From: Hypericibacter terrae
GTDB lineage: Bacteria > Pseudomonadota > Alphaproteobacteria > Dongiales > Dongiaceae
NCBI RefSeq assembly: GCF_008728855.1
Contig: NZ_CP042906.1
Location: forward strand, 4,865,001 to 4,929,000
Direction: 5' to 3'
Length of the DNA: 64,000 nt
How positions within the stretch are numbered: the stretch's first letter is position 1; every line of letters begins with the position of its first letter. The notes below the pieces were generated by a model, which saw nothing but the letters and a program-made list of their open reading frames with translations, was not told where the DNA came from and did no database searches. The position numbers and the translations under genes are program-made. Shown here piece after piece: positions 30,515 to 40,744 of the stretch.

Positions 30515-31384
30515 ATGCGGGGGCTAGAGATACTTGCGCGCTCGCTCAGCGTCGCAACAACTGGTAGCCCGCTCGGCAGCCCATTCAAGTATGAGAATGC
30601 TTGGCAATATCATCCAAGAAGCGATCGTCATTCTAAGATTGCCTGCTGGGCAATCATGCTGGATTTGCTGAATGAATCGCCGCTGCTTCGCCAGCACGCG
30701 GAGAATGGCAAAATCAGATTTGGCATCAACCATGAGATGACGGATTTTGCTCGCAGCAGAAAGAAGAATCTCGACATGGTCATCTGCCGAGGTTCTTCTG
30801 CCCAGCCGCTCGCCGGCGCAGGAACGTTTTCTAGCCTTCGAGACGTATACAGAATCGAGCTCAACTCTGCCGATCTGAAATGCCTTGCGAAGCTTCCCGA
30901 TATTCCCTTGGCAAAACCATCGACGGTGCTTGTCGCGTTAGAAGCAAAAGCCTGCATGACAGAATTCGGGAAGGCCAGGCCCCGGCTATATGATGAACTG
31001 AACAGTTCGCATCTCACCATACATGGAGACTCGGCCAGTGCTATCGCCGCGGGGTTCTCCATGGTCAACATTGCAGATAGCTTTGTTTCTCCGCTACGCA
31101 ATCATTGGCTTATTGGCACTCAGCCGACAGCGGTTTCACAACATAGGCAGCCACACGCGGCTCAGAGTATTGTCGACAAACTCATGCAACTTCCTCGGCG
31201 TTCCAACTCTAACACCGAGGGTTTCGATGCCTTTGCGATTGCCGTTGTGAGGTGCCCCAACGATGGCTCGCCTGTTACGCTTCATGACGCCCCGCCCGCC
31301 CCCCAGCCGGGTGACGTGTATAACTATGCGGGATTCATTGGTCGACTAGCGCATCTCTATGCCACGCAATTTTCCAGTATCTGA
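30515..31384 (+). CDS. Putative restriction endonuclease (unrecognised, PD-(D/E)XK-like)
   Basis: I do not recognise this 289-residue family. What can be seen: Asp87 in KKNLDMVICR and, 55 residues on, Glu143 and Lys145 in VALEAKACMTEFGKA, each at the end of a hydrophobic strand; that is the D...ExK arrangement of PD-(D/E)XK nucleases. There is no signal peptide and no membrane span. It converges on a DNA cytosine methyltransferase with a 28-base overlap, and a Vsr nuclease follows, so a role as the cutting partner of that methyltransferase is the best inference. Base composition is low for the window (31 of 60 G+C in a sample). AAGGA lies seven bases before the ATG. Confidence 0.6.
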   Translation: MRGLEILARSLSVATTGSPLGSPFKYENAWQYHPRSDRHSKIACWAIMLDLLNESPLLRQHAENGKIRFGINHEMTDFARSRKKNLDMVICRGSSAQPLAGAGTFSSLRDVYRIELNSADLKCLAKLPDIPLAKPSTVLVALEAKACMTEFGKARPRLYDELNSSHLTIHGDSASAIAAGFSMVNIADSFVSPLRNHWLIGTQPTAVSQHRQPHAAQSIVDKLMQLPRRSNSNTEGFDAFAIAVVRCPNDGSPVTLHDAPPAPQPGDVYNYAGFIGRLAHLYATQFSSI

Positions 31385-32517
31385 CGAGGCATCTCGACAT
31401 TTCCAAGATGCGCTTCCACAGCAGGGATGAACCCTTCTGGAAATCGCAATGTCGCAATACGCGTGCGAGACAGGAAACCCGACGTGGCTCGAACGCTTAA
31501 CGGCGTTCCGGAATGCATTAGAAAGTCGGCCAGCGGGTCGGGACGCACTCCAATCGGATCGGTACCAACGCCCACGCTATGCCGTCGCACCCCGTCAAAT
31601 CGGGCTGCGCGCGGCAATTTTCCTTGTTCGGGAAAGGCGCCATCAAGAAGACGATCGTACTGGCCCGGCCTAGCCAATCGGTCGCCAACCCACTTGGATA
31701 CGGGAACACTCACAGCGCTCCCAACCAGTCCCCAACGAAATCCAGGGCGAACGACATTTTCCGCAGGACTCGTCCATTCCTCGGAAAACCCCTGGAGTCT
31801 CTCTGCGTCTCGAATATCTGGTTTGATGATCTGCCCATTTGGTAACAGCACCGCAGGGGGAGAAGGAATCCCTATTGTTGAGCCGTTCTTTAGCGTAGGT
31901 ACCGCATTGGCAGCCCAACCAAGGCCTCCTCGGCCTTCGGTCCAATAGAACCCGTGCGCGATTCTTCCCAGCGCGGTCTTTGGCCTTTCCAATGGAGAGT
32001 CCTCAGCCAGGAGCACGTTGGCTGGATCTCCTTCGCGCGAAGCGAGCAAAAAAACGCGCTCGCGCCGATGTGGCAATCCGAATCCAAATGTATCGACCAC
32101 GCGCCACGCCCAAAGATAGCCCAGTTCCTCAAGGGCCGCAGTGATCCGGCGCATAGCATCGCCGCCGCGAAGCTGAAGCATGAATGGAACGTTCTCGAGC
32201 AATATCCACTTGGGCCGCGCGATCGAGGCCAGCCGGAAAACCTCGCCGACCAGCCCGCTTCGACTTCCATCGAGCCCCTTGGTCATGCCGGCTTGGCTCA
32301 GATCCTGGCAAGGAAACCCCGCCGCGATCAGATCTGTTCCGCCTGGCAAGTCCCGCAGTGCCCGAACATCACCTTGGAGCTCGATATTCGGAAAACGATG
32401 CGAAAGGACGGCGCGCGCAGCGGGCAGAATTTCAGACATCAGGACCGTCTCATGGCCTGCTTCCGACAGCCCAAGCTCCAGTCCCCCAATTCCCGCGAAC
32501 AGCCCAACAGTCCTCAC
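31357..32517 (-). CDS. DNA (cytosine-5) methyltransferase
   Basis: Methylates cytosine at C5 in a specific DNA site, protecting it from a matching restriction enzyme. The 386 residues show motif I VGLFAGIGGLELGL (about 4-17), motif IV GFPCQDLSQAG with catalytic Cys70, motif VI WILLENVPFML (about 104-114), motif VIII LPHRRERVFLLAS and a C-terminal motif X-like region (GLVGSAVSVPVSKWVGDRL), with the variable target-recognition part before it. A further 120 residues after motif X are unusual and of unknown purpose. It follows vsr by 75 bases on the same strand. The recognition site cannot be read from sequence. Confidence 0.93.
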   Translation of the reverse strand: MRTVGLFAGIGGLELGLSEAGHETVLMSEILPAARAVLSHRFPNIELQGDVRALRDLPGGTDLIAAGFPCQDLSQAGMTKGLDGSRSGLVGEVFRLASIARPKWILLENVPFMLQLRGGDAMRRITAALEELGYLWAWRVVDTFGFGLPHRRERVFLLASREGDPANVLLAEDSPLERPKTALGRIAHGFYWTEGRGGLGWAANAVPTLKNGSTIGIPSPPAVLLPNGQIIKPDIRDAERLQGFSEEWTSPAENVVRPGFRWGLVGSAVSVPVSKWVGDRLARPGQYDRLLDGAFPEQGKLPRAARFDGVRRHSVGVGTDPIGVRPDPLADFLMHSGTPLSVRATSGFLSRTRIATLRFPEGFIPAVEAHLGNVEMPRQILENCVA

Positions 32518-32592
32518 GCTAGTCTCCTCTGGTGGTTCAATATATTGGGGGTGTCATGCGCCAAAACGCAAGATGTAGGCGGTATCCTAAAA

Positions 32593-33000
32593 TCAATGCG
32601 TTAGCAGCCTTCGAAGCCGCCGCTCCAACAAAGGAATATTCCGAGTTTCGCACTCCCAGATGGCATAAACGTTCCATGAATCTCTCTTAAGTTGTAGCTT
32701 GACCCTAGCATCTCGTTCTCGATTTGTCTCGATCTTTTGTAGCCAAAAATCGGTTCTTGTCTTGGGTATGGTCGCTAGGCGACAGCCCCGGTGGCCGTGC
32801 CAAAAACAACCGTGCACCAGAATGACTTTACGCAGCCGTGGAAAGACCACGTCCGGTGTTCCTGGAAGATCTCGTCTGTGGAGACGAAATCGATAGCCGA
32901 GTCGATGGGCAAGCCGCCGAACGATCAGCTCCGGGGTCGTGCCCTTCTGCCGGACACGACCCATGAGTGCGCTGCGCCGCTCTCTTGAGAGAGTGTCCAT
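32593..33000 (-). CDS. vsr: Very short patch repair endonuclease
   Basis: Nicks DNA next to T:G mismatches that arise when 5-methylcytosine deaminates, so it repairs damage caused by the adjacent methyltransferase. The 135 residues carry DLPGTPDVVF with the catalytic Asp50, and VHGCFWHGH with His63 and His68 one position off the E. coli numbering, plus the basic head RSALMGRVRQKGTTPE. It is the first gene of the vsr - methyltransferase pair and has the lowest GC of the region (27 of 60 in a sample), a sign of transfer. Confidence 0.94.
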   Translation of the reverse strand: MDTLSRERRSALMGRVRQKGTTPELIVRRLAHRLGYRFRLHRRDLPGTPDVVFPRLRKVILVHGCFWHGHRGCRLATIPKTRTDFWLQKIETNRERDARVKLQLKRDSWNVYAIWECETRNIPLLERRLRRLLTH

Positions 33001-33110
33001 GTTTCACCCTCCATATTCTCGATCGAATTGACCGGCTCATTAGTCAGTACAGGAATGCGGCACCCAGTCTTTTCTGGCCCGCATTCGCCTTATTGTGGGT
33101 CTCTCGGCAC

Positions 33111-34085
33111 CTAAAGCAGATCCTGCAGCACTGGAATCAGCGGCAGGTCTGCCGGCGGCATCGGATAGTCCGCGAGCTTCTGCGGCCGCACCCAGGCCAG
33201 CGTCTGGCCCTCATGGGGATGGGGCGTGCCCTTCCAGACGCGGCAGACATAGAGCGGCATCAGCAGATGGAATTTCTCGTAGCGATGCGAGGCGAAGGCG
33301 ATCGGCGCCAGGCAGCTCTCGCTGGTGTCGATGCCGAGCTCCTCCTTCAGCTCGCGCACCAGCGCCTCCTCCGGGCTTTCTCCCTCCTGGAGCTTGCCGC
33401 CCGGAAACTCCCACAGCCCCGCCATCGACCTGCCCTTCGGCCGCTGCGCCAGCAGCACGCGGCCGTCGGCATCGATCAGCGCGACCGCGACCACCAGCAG
33501 AATGGGCAGCGCGGATTGCGCACGATGCTTCTGCCATTGCGCCTGTTCCAGCGCACGCCGCTCCACCTTGTGCTTGCCGCCGCGCGCCGGCGCCTCGGTC
33601 TCGGCCATGCCGGTATAGGTCAGACCCGCCTTCTCCTGCACGCGGATCGAGGCCCGGTTCTCCGGCACGGCCATCGCGATCAGGGAGGAAAGTCCGATCT
33701 TGCGAAACGCATGCTCGATCACGGCCTTGAGCGCCTCGCTGGCATAGCCGCGCCGCCAGAAGGGCTTGCCGATCCAGAAGCCGATCTCGGCCTCGCCCGG
33801 TCCCTCGAGCTCGAGCCCGATCAGGCCCACGGGCTCGCGGTCCTCGCGCCGTTCGATGGCGAAGGTGGGCCCGTCCTTGGGGTCGAGGCTGCGCACGAAA
33901 TCCACGGCCCCGCCCGGAGGATAGGGATGCGGAATCCGCGCGGTGTGGCGCGCGATGTCCCAATCGCTGACATAGCGCTCGATCCAGGGCGCGTCGGCCA
34001 GCGTGACGGCGCGCAGGATCAGGCGCGGCGTCTCGATCCGCAGCGCCGCGCAGCCGGACTCGCTGTCAGCTCCGATAGTCGCCAT
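33111..34085 (-). CDS. Bifunctional GNAT acetyltransferase / NUDIX pyrophosphohydrolase
   Basis: A fusion of two enzymes in 324 residues. The N-terminal 170 residues are a RimJ-type GNAT domain ([52 protein letters not shown]). The C-terminal 135 residues are a MutT-like NUDIX domain with the full Nudix box [24 protein letters not shown] split over about 236-258 and WEFPGG before it. MutT proteins clean oxidised nucleotides such as 8-oxo-dGTP. The protein overlaps the end of argJ by 20 bases and is co-transcribed. The GNAT substrate is unknown. Confidence 0.92.
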   Translation of the reverse strand: MATIGADSESGCAALRIETPRLILRAVTLADAPWIERYVSDWDIARHTARIPHPYPPGGAVDFVRSLDPKDGPTFAIERREDREPVGLIGLELEGPGEAEIGFWIGKPFWRRGYASEALKAVIEHAFRKIGLSSLIAMAVPENRASIRVQEKAGLTYTGMAETEAPARGGKHKVERRALEQAQWQKHRAQSALPILLVVAVALIDADGRVLLAQRPKGRSMAGLWEFPGGKLQEGESPEEALVRELKEELGIDTSESCLAPIAFASHRYEKFHLLMPLYVCRVWKGTPHPHEGQTLAWVRPQKLADYPMPPADLPLIPVLQDLL

Positions 34086-35295
34086 TGATCGCGATATAGC
34101 CGTGGGTCAGATCGCAGCTCCAGACCCTGGCCTCGCCGCGGCCGAGCCCCAGATCGACGGCGATGGCGATCTCGCGGCCCTTCATATGGGCGGCGACCGG
34201 CGCCTCGTCATAGCCGGCGACGCGCTGGCCCTTGGCGGCGACGGTGGTGCCGCCGATCGAGATCTTGAGCTTGTCGCGCTCGGCCTTCTCGCCGGCCTTG
34301 CCGACCGCCATGACGATGCGGCCCCAATTGGCATCGGCGCCGGCGACCGCAGTCTTGACCAGCGGCGAATTGCCGATCGCGAGCGCGATGCGATGGGCGG
34401 ATTTGTCCGAGACCGCGCCGGTGACGTCGATCGTCATCAGCCGGGTCGCTCCCTCGCCGTCGCGCGCCACCTGAACCGCCAGATCGACGAGGAGATCGTC
34501 GAGCGCCTTGCGGAAGGTCTTGAGATGGGCGTCCGCCGCGCTCTTCACGGCCGCGTGCTTGGCCTGGCCGGTCGCCACCAACAGCAGCGTGTCGCTGGTC
34601 GAGGTGTCGCCATCGACCGTGATGCAGTTGAAGGAGCGCTCATTGCCGGTGCTCAAGAGCTTCTGCAGGACGGGTGCGGGAATCTTCGCGTCGGTCGCGA
34701 CGAAGGCCAGCATGGTCGCCATGTCGGGCTGGATCATGCCCGAGCCCTTGGCGATCCCGTTGATCGTGACGGTGACGCCGCCGATCCTGGCCTGGCGGGT
34801 GGCGAGCTTGGGGAAGGTGTCGGTCGTCATGATCGCGGCCCCGGCATCGGCCCAGCCGCCGCCGCTCAGATTGCGATGGAGACCATCCAGGCCCGCCAAC
34901 AGCTTCTCGACCGGCAGCGGCTCGCCGATGACACCGGTCGAAGCCAGGAAAACCTCGCCGATCTTGCAGCCCAGCGTTTCGGCGACAGCCTTGGCCGAAC
35001 GGTCGCAGGCGGCCTTGCCGAGCTTGCCGGTAAAGGCGTTGGCATTGCCGGAATTGACCAGGATGGCGCGCGCCGTCTTGCCCTTGAGATGCTTCCGGCA
35101 GAGATCCACCGGGGCGCTGGGGGCGAGCGAACGGGTGAAGACGCCGGCCACCGTCGATCCGGGCGCGAACTCGATCAGCGTCGCATCCTTGCGGCCCTTA
35201 TATCGGATCTCGCAGGCGGCCGCCGACAGCCTGACGCCGGCGATCGGCGGGAGGGTGGGAGTCTGGGCGGGCGCGAGCGGCGAGCGATCCAGCAT
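34066..35295 (-). CDS. argJ: Bifunctional glutamate N-acetyltransferase / N-acetylglutamate synthase
   Basis: Transfers acetyl from N-acetylornithine to glutamate in the cyclic arginine pathway. The 409-residue precursor cleaves itself into two subunits; the cleavage context [16 protein letters not shown] is visible (about 166-181), with Thr after Ala as the new N-terminal nucleophile. Other family marks are [25 protein letters not shown], and [15 protein letters not shown] at 35295. A terminator on the same strand separates it from the parvulin gene upstream, so argJ should have its own promoter. Confidence 0.96.
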   Translation of the reverse strand: MLDRSPLAPAQTPTLPPIAGVRLSAAACEIRYKGRKDATLIEFAPGSTVAGVFTRSLAPSAPVDLCRKHLKGKTARAILVNSGNANAFTGKLGKAACDRSAKAVAETLGCKIGEVFLASTGVIGEPLPVEKLLAGLDGLHRNLSGGGWADAGAAIMTTDTFPKLATRQARIGGVTVTINGIAKGSGMIQPDMATMLAFVATDAKIPAPVLQKLLSTGNERSFNCITVDGDTSTSDTLLLVATGQAKHAAVKSAADAHLKTFRKALDDLLVDLAVQVARDGEGATRLMTIDVTGAVSDKSAHRIALAIGNSPLVKTAVAGADANWGRIVMAVGKAGEKAERDKLKISIGGTTVAAKGQRVAGYDEAPVAAHMKGREIAIAVDLGLGRGEARVWSCDLTHGYIAINGDYRS

Positions 35296-35361
35296 GGGTC
35301 CTGACCTCGGGGAAGTTTCAGGGCGAAGGGCCGATCCGAAGGCCCGCCCTCATCCGGTTTG

Positions 35362-35395
35362 AAAAACCCCGCCCCGGCCTTCAGCCGGAGCGGGG
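35362..35395 (-). terminator. Intrinsic terminator downstream of the parvulin gene
   Basis: Read on the minus strand, CCCCGCTCCGGC, a short TGAAG loop and GCCGGGGCGGGG form a near-perfect 12-bp stem followed by TTTTT (35366-35362). It lies 64 bases past the parvulin stop and before argJ. Confidence 0.85.
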
Positions 35396-35458
35396 ATCAC
35401 GTCATAGCAAACTTTGGGGCAGGCTGGGCAGCCCTGCCCAGCCTCCGTCAAAGAGATG

Positions 35459-36412
35459 TCACTGAGCCGGCGCGGTGGTCGCCGGGGCGGTCGTTCCGTC
35501 GGTCGCCGGTGCCGCCGCACCCCCATCGGCCGGAGCCGGCGGGGTGTCGGGCCGCGGCGTGCCGTCCGGATTGAAGAGCTCGATCTTCGCCGTCGCGCGC
35601 AGCTCCTCGACCTTCTTGCCGACGATCTCTTCGGCGATCTGGCTCTGCAGCTCCGACTTCATCTCGTCGAGGGTCGGCGGCTTCCGCTCGCGCTTGTCCT
35701 CGAGGAAGATCACATGCCAGCCGAATTCGGTCTGGACCGGGGTCTCGGTGTATTTGCCCTTTTCCAGCGCCATGGCGGCGTCGGCGAAGGGCTTCACCAT
35801 CTCTTCGGGCAGGAAATAGCCCAGATCGCCGCCGTTCGAAGCGGCCGGATCGGTCGACTTGGTCTTGGCCAGCTCCGCGAAATTCGCGCCCTTGTCCAAC
35901 TCGGCGATCACGGCGACCGCTTCTTCCTTGGTCTTGAGCAGGATATGGCGGGCATGGATCTCGGTCTTGGGCGGGTTGGCCGCCACATAGGCGTCGTAGC
36001 GCTTCTGGATCTCGGCGTCCGTCACCCCGTCATGGATCAGGTTGGTCATATAGACCTGACGGATGGCCTGGCTCTCATAGGCCTTCATCATCTTCTGGAC
36101 TTCGGGGTCGTTGGCCAGGTTCGCATCGCGGCCGGCCTGGGCCAGCAGCTCGAGACCGACCAGCCGCTCGACCAGGGCCGGGAAGATCAGGTCGATCTGC
36201 TGCTGATACTGCTCGGGCAGGCCGCGGGCCGAGGCGACCACGTCGGAATGATGGAGGGGGGTGCCATTGACGGTGGCGACGACCGGATCGGTGTCGGCCG
36301 CAGGCGCGGCGGGGGCGGCGGCAGGGGCCGTGGTGGTGGCGTCGTCGGCCAGAAGCGGATGCGTGGCGAAGACGAGGACGGCCGCGGCGCCGGCCATGAG
36401 CAACTTGTTCAT
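35459..36412 (-). CDS. Exported parvulin-type peptidyl-prolyl isomerase
   Basis: Periplasmic folding helper of the PpiC/SurA family, 317 residues. An N-terminal signal peptide (MNKLLMAGAAAVLVFATHPLLA, cut about residue 22) leads to an Ala/Pro linker, a helical SurA-like N-terminal part (LPEQYQQQIDLIFPALVERLVGLELLAQAG) and the parvulin core (IHARHILLKTKEEAVAVIAEL; GGDLGYFLPEEMVKPFADAAM; TEFGWHVIFLEDKR). The tail is Pro/Ala/Thr-rich. Divergent from secA with 397 bases between, fitting a role at the outlet of the Sec route. Confidence 0.92.
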   Translation of the reverse strand: MNKLLMAGAAAVLVFATHPLLADDATTTAPAAAPAAPAADTDPVVATVNGTPLHHSDVVASARGLPEQYQQQIDLIFPALVERLVGLELLAQAGRDANLANDPEVQKMMKAYESQAIRQVYMTNLIHDGVTDAEIQKRYDAYVAANPPKTEIHARHILLKTKEEAVAVIAELDKGANFAELAKTKSTDPAASNGGDLGYFLPEEMVKPFADAAMALEKGKYTETPVQTEFGWHVIFLEDKRERKPPTLDEMKSELQSQIAEEIVGKKVEELRATAKIELFNPDGTPRPDTPPAPADGGAAAPATDGTTAPATTAPAQ

Positions 36413-36809
36413 CGATGGCTCTGGAAAGGTTTAAGAGATGCCAGCAGCCGTCATGATTGGGCCAGAGGCCGCTTGGGCGGCGCCCATCATGCACAGCGCC
36501 GGTCCCGGCACAAGGCCGCCGGGGGCCGCAATCGCGGGGCCAATTTCGTCACATTGGCGTGACAGGCTGCCGGGCAAGCGAGGGGCTGACCGGATCCGGA
36601 CCCCGCCCTGTCGGGGGGTGCTTCGGCCGGGGCTGGGTCCTAGCGACGCGGAACCGGCCCCTTGCGTTGACAGGCCAGGGGCGGGGTCCTATGTCTCTTT
36701 CCGCCCCGGGCCCCAAAGGGGCTGCCCGGTTGGTTTGCCGGCCTTTTTTGACCTTTTCCCGAGGCGACGCCCCCGAAACGGGGCCATTCGCGCGCTCTTC
36801 GAGGTTTGA
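36413..36809. other. Intergenic region between parvulin gene and secA
   Basis: No gene is supported in these 397 bases. It holds a GTCAC-N6-GTGAC dyad (36548-36563), a sigma-70-like promoter toward secA (listed apart), a GCCCC-AAA-GGGGC hairpin (36710-36722) in the secA leader and a T6 run (36743-36748) that could mark a weak attenuator. Confidence 0.5.
36667..36695 (+). promoter_or_regulatory. Candidate secA promoter
   Basis: A perfect -35 TTGACA (36667-36672) is followed after 17 bases by TATGTC (36690-36695), a weak -10. Start of transcription would be near 36702, leaving a leader of about 108 bases to the secA ATG. Confidence 0.5.
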
Positions 36810-39581
36810 ATGCTTTCCGTCCTTGCCAAACGGCTGTTCGGCTCCGCCAACGACCGTTACATCAAGACTCTCGCCAAGTCTGTTCAGGAGATCAACGCGC
36901 TCGAGCCCGAGGTCAAGGCGCTGGACGACGAGGCGCTCAAGGCCCGCACGGCCTGGCTCAAGGATCGGCTCGCCAAGGGCGAGACGCTCGACGACATCCT
37001 GCCCGACGCCTTCGCCACGGTGCGCGAGGCCGCCTTCCGCGTGCTCGGCCAGCGGCATTTCGATGTCCAGCTCATGGGCGGCATCGTGCTCCATCGCGGC
37101 ATGATCGCCGAGATGAAGACCGGCGAAGGCAAGACGCTGGTCGCGACCCTGCCCGTCTATCTGAACGCGCTCTCGGGCGACGGTGTCCATGTCGTCACCG
37201 TGAACGACTATCTGGCCCAGCGCGACGCCGAGTGGATGGGTCAGATCTATCGTTTCCTCGGCCTGACCGTCGGCTGCATCGTCCATGGCCTCAACGACAT
37301 CGAGCGCCAGAAGCAGTATGCCGCCGACGTCACCTACGCCACCAACAACGAGCTGGGCTTCGACTATCTGCGCGACAATCTGAACAAGTACGACATCAGG
37401 CAGATGGTGCAGCGCGAGAAGTTCAACTTCGCGATCGTCGACGAGGTCGACAGCATCCTGGTCGACGAGGCGCGCACCCCGCTCATCATCTCCGGCCCGA
37501 CCGAGGATTCCTCCGAGCTCTACATCAAGATCGATGCGCTGATCCCGCATCTGGTGGCGGCCGATTTCGAGCTGGACGAGAAGGGCCGCCAGGTGACGCT
37601 GACCGAGCCCGGCGTCGAGCATATGGAGCAGTTGCTGAAGGATGCCGGCCTGCTGCGCAGCGATTCGATGTACGACATCCAGAACGTGGCGCTGGTGCAT
37701 CACACCATGCAGGGCCTCAAGGCCCACAAGCTGTTCCAGCGCGACCGCGATTACATCGTCAAGGACAACAAGGTCATCATCATCGACGAGTTCACCGGCC
37801 GCATGATGGAAGGCCGGCGCTACTCGGAGGGGCTGCATCAGGCGCTCGAGGCCAAGGAGCGTGTGCAGATCCAGAACGAGAACCAGACCCTCGCTTCGAT
37901 CACGTTCCAGAACTTCTTCCGCCTCTATCCGAAGCTGGCCGGCATGACCGGCACGGCCATGACCGAGGCGCCGGAATTCTCGGACATCTACGGTCTCGAC
38001 GTCATCGAGATCCCGACCAACCTGCCCACCATCCGCAAAGACGACGACGACCAGGTCTTCCGCACCGCCAAGGAAAAATACACCGCGATCATCGAGGCGA
38101 TCATCGATGCGCGCACCCGCAAGCAGCCGGTGCTGGTCGGCACGGCCAGCATCGAGAAGTCCGAGCTGCTCTCCTCGATGCTCAAGCAGCGCCACATCCC
38201 CCACCAGGTGCTGAACGCGCGCTATCACGAGCAGGAAGCCTACATCATCGCCGATGCCGGCGTGCCGGGGGCCGTGACCATCGCCACCAACATGGCCGGC
38301 CGCGGCACCGACATCCAGCTCGGCGGCAATATCGACATGCGCATCCGGCGCGAGACCGAGGCCATGGAGGAGGCCCAGCGCAAGGCCAAGATCGAGCAGA
38401 TCAAGGCCGAGGTGGCATCCGCCAAGCAAGTGGCGCTCGACGCCGGCGGGCTCTTCGTGCTCGGCACCGAGCGCCATGAGAGCCGGCGCATCGACAACCA
38501 GCTGCGCGGCCGTTCCGGCCGCCAGGGCGATCCCGGCGCCTCGCGCTTCTATCTGTCCCTCGAGGACGACCTGATGCGCATCTTCGGCTCCGAGCGCATG
38601 GATTCGATGCTGCAGAAGCTCGGCCTCAAGGAAGGCGAGGCCATCGTCCATAGCTGGGTGAACAAGGCGCTGGAGAAGGCGCAGCAGAAGGTCGAGGCGC
38701 GGAATTTCGAGATCCGCAAGAATCTGCTGAAGTTCGACAACGTCATGAACGATCAGCGCAAGGTGATCTACGAGCAGCGCCGCGAGCTGATGCAGGCGGA
38801 AGAGCTCGGCCAGACCATCGCCGACATGCGCCACGAGACGATCCATGCCCTGGTCGAGAGCACCATCCCCAAGGGCTCCTACCCCGAGCAGTGGGAAGTG
38901 GGTCGCCTCCATGAGGAGGTCTTGCGCATCCTGGCGCTGGACCTGCCGGTCGAGGCCTGGGCCAAGGAAGAGGGCATCGATGTCGACATGGTGCTCGAGC
39001 GCCTGACCGAGGCCTCGGACAAGCATACGGCCGAGCGCGAGCTGCGCTTCGGCGCCGAGATCATGCGCAAGGCCGAGCAGAACCTGCTGCTCCAGATCCT
39101 CGACCATCTGTGGAAGGAGCATCTGCTGGCGCTGGATCATCTGCGCCACGGCATCGGCCTCCGGGCCTACAGCCAGCGCGACCCGCTCAACGAATATCGC
39201 CGCGAGGCCTTCGAGCTGTTCGAGGGCCTGCTCGCGCGCCTGCGCGAGACCGTGACGAGCGTGCTGTCGCATATCGAGATCCGCGTCAGCCGCCCGGAAG
39301 ACCTGGCCCCGCCGGCGCCCTCGACGCCGATGCGCGAGACGCGCCAGGACCCGGCCCTGGCGGAGGGCGCCAACGGTGCTGCACCCGCGGCCGCCTCGGG
39401 CAGCCCGGTCGTCGGCATGGCGCGCCCCAATGGCGGCGCGGCGCGCCCGATGGCCATGAGCGCCGCCTCGGCCGCCGCCCAGCCCCGCGTCCCCGAATCG
39501 CAGTTCGGCAAAGTCCAGCGCAACGCGCCCTGCCCCTGCGGCTCCGGCAAGAAATTCAAGCAGTGCCACGGGAAGGTGTGA
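36810..39581 (+). CDS. secA: Preprotein translocase ATPase SecA
   Basis: Motor that drives proteins through SecYEG. The 923 residues have the DEAD motor start [14 protein letters not shown] (about 100-113, Walker A), [20 protein letters not shown] (Walker B, DEVD), the preprotein cross-linking domain, the second motor domain with [14 protein letters not shown], the helical scaffold, and the C-terminal zinc site [13 protein letters not shown] for SecB. The N-terminus [15 protein letters not shown] is normal. The linker before the zinc site is Ala/Pro-rich. Large open frames on the other strand here are shadows. Confidence 0.98.
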   Translation: MLSVLAKRLFGSANDRYIKTLAKSVQEINALEPEVKALDDEALKARTAWLKDRLAKGETLDDILPDAFATVREAAFRVLGQRHFDVQLMGGIVLHRGMIAEMKTGEGKTLVATLPVYLNALSGDGVHVVTVNDYLAQRDAEWMGQIYRFLGLTVGCIVHGLNDIERQKQYAADVTYATNNELGFDYLRDNLNKYDIRQMVQREKFNFAIVDEVDSILVDEARTPLIISGPTEDSSELYIKIDALIPHLVAADFELDEKGRQVTLTEPGVEHMEQLLKDAGLLRSDSMYDIQNVALVHHTMQGLKAHKLFQRDRDYIVKDNKVIIIDEFTGRMMEGRRYSEGLHQALEAKERVQIQNENQTLASITFQNFFRLYPKLAGMTGTAMTEAPEFSDIYGLDVIEIPTNLPTIRKDDDDQVFRTAKEKYTAIIEAIIDARTRKQPVLVGTASIEKSELLSSMLKQRHIPHQVLNARYHEQEAYIIADAGVPGAVTIATNMAGRGTDIQLGGNIDMRIRRETEAMEEAQRKAKIEQIKAEVASAKQVALDAGGLFVLGTERHESRRIDNQLRGRSGRQGDPGASRFYLSLEDDLMRIFGSERMDSMLQKLGLKEGEAIVHSWVNKALEKAQQKVEARNFEIRKNLLKFDNVMNDQRKVIYEQRRELMQAEELGQTIADMRHETIHALVESTIPKGSYPEQWEVGRLHEEVLRILALDLPVEAWAKEEGIDVDMVLERLTEASDKHTAERELRFGAEIMRKAEQNLLLQILDHLWKEHLLALDHLRHGIGLRAYSQRDPLNEYRREAFELFEGLLARLRETVTSVLSHIEIRVSRPEDLAPPAPSTPMRETRQDPALAEGANGAAPAAASGSPVVGMARPNGGAARPMAMSAASAAAQPRVPESQFGKVQRNAPCPCGSGKKFKQCHGKV

Positions 39582-39615
39582 GGGAGCGCCGCTCGGTCAT
39601 CCCGCGCACCCAATT

Positions 39616-39695
39616 GTCATCCCCGCGAAAGCGGGGACCCAACTCTCAGCTCAACGCGTTGGATCAGCATGGGCCCCCGCTTTCGCGGGGGTGAC
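39616..39695. repeat. Inverted-repeat element with 26-base arms
   Basis: The left arm (39616-39641) begins GTCATCCCCGCGAAAGCGGG and the right arm (39670-39695) is its reverse complement with two differences. Each arm is a small hairpin. This GTCATCCCCGCGAAAGCGGGGAYCCA type of intergenic element is common in GC-rich Proteobacteria. It lies between convergent secA and accA and may also help end transcription. Confidence 0.8.
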
Positions 39696-39787
39696 AGTGG
39701 GAGGGGCGCTAACGCCCTATTCCGTCATGCCAGCGAAGAGGCGCGCTATCGACGGTAGCGCGAAGCCGGGTGTGACGCCCGAGGCCC

Positions 39788-40744
39788 CTACCCCAGCCCC
39801 TTCTCGCCCATGGCGAGGAACTTCTCGCGTCGCGTCCGCCGGAGATCGTCGCCCGAGAGGCCGTCGAGCTCCGTCAGGGACTTTTCCAGCGCCGCCCCCA
39901 GCGCCGAGATCGTCTCCTCGCGGCCGCGATGGGCGCCGCCGAGGGGCTCGGGCACAATCTCGTCGATCACGCCGAGCTTCAGCAGATCCTCCGAGGTGAG
40001 CTTGAGGGCCTCGGCCGCTTCCTTGGCCTGCTCGGCCGAGCGCCAGAGGATCGAGGCGCAGCCTTCGGGCGAGATCACCGAATAGACGGCGTGCTCCAGC
40101 ATCAGCACGCGATTGCCGGCGGCAAGCGCGATGGCCCCGCCCGAGCCGCCTTCGCCGATGATGGCCGCCACCAGCGGCACGCGGACCTTGAGGCAGGTCT
40201 CGATCGAGCGCGCGATCGCCTCGGCCTGTCCCCGCGCCTCGGCGTCGACGCCCGGATAGGCGCCCGGCGTGTCGACCAGCGCGATGATCGGCAGGGCGAA
40301 TCGATCCGCCAGATCCATCAGGCGCTGCGCCTTGCGATAGCCCTCGGGGCGCGCCATGCCGAAATTATGGCGCACGCGGCTGGCGGTGTCGGAGCCCTTC
40401 TCATGGCCCATCACCATCACCGGCCGGCCGCGGAAGCGCGCCAGCCCGCCCTGGATCGCGCGGTCGTCGGCGAAGCTGCGGTCGCCCGAGAGCGGCGTGA
40501 ACTCCTGGAACAGGTTGGCGACATAGTCGAGGAAATGCGGGCGCTCGGGATGGCGCGCCACCAGCGTCTTCTGCCAGGCGGTCAGCTTGCCGTAGGTTTG
40601 GCGCAGCAGCTTGTCGACCTTGCCCTGAAGGCGCGCGACTTCCTCGGCGACATTGATGTCGCCCTTGTTCTCCAGATGGCGGAGCTCTTCGATCTTGCCT
40701 TCGAGCTCGGCGATCGGCTTTTCGAAATCGAGGAAAGTGGGCAT
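39788..40744 (-). CDS. accA: Acetyl-CoA carboxylase carboxyltransferase subunit alpha
   Basis: With AccD it moves the carboxyl group from biotin to acetyl-CoA, making malonyl-CoA for fatty acids. The 318 residues start with [19 protein letters not shown] and have [14 protein letters not shown], the oxyanion-hole region [37 protein letters not shown] and [15 protein letters not shown]. All are standard for AccA. ATG at 40744. No other fatty-acid gene is near, as usual for accA in Alphaproteobacteria. Confidence 0.97.
   Translation of the reverse strand: MPTFLDFEKPIAELEGKIEELRHLENKGDINVAEEVARLQGKVDKLLRQTYGKLTAWQKTLVARHPERPHFLDYVANLFQEFTPLSGDRSFADDRAIQGGLARFRGRPVMVMGHEKGSDTASRVRHNFGMARPEGYRKAQRLMDLADRFALPIIALVDTPGAYPGVDAEARGQAEAIARSIETCLKVRVPLVAAIIGEGGSGGAIALAAGNRVLMLEHAVYSVISPEGCASILWRSAEQAKEAAEALKLTSEDLLKLGVIDEIVPEPLGGAHRGREETISALGAALEKSLTELDGLSGDDLRRTRREKFLAMGEKGLG

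Noticed and set aside
36549-39569. 1006-codon open frame antisense to secA
   Set aside because: Shadow of secA; translation is repetitive and without motifs, while SecA on the plus strand is complete.
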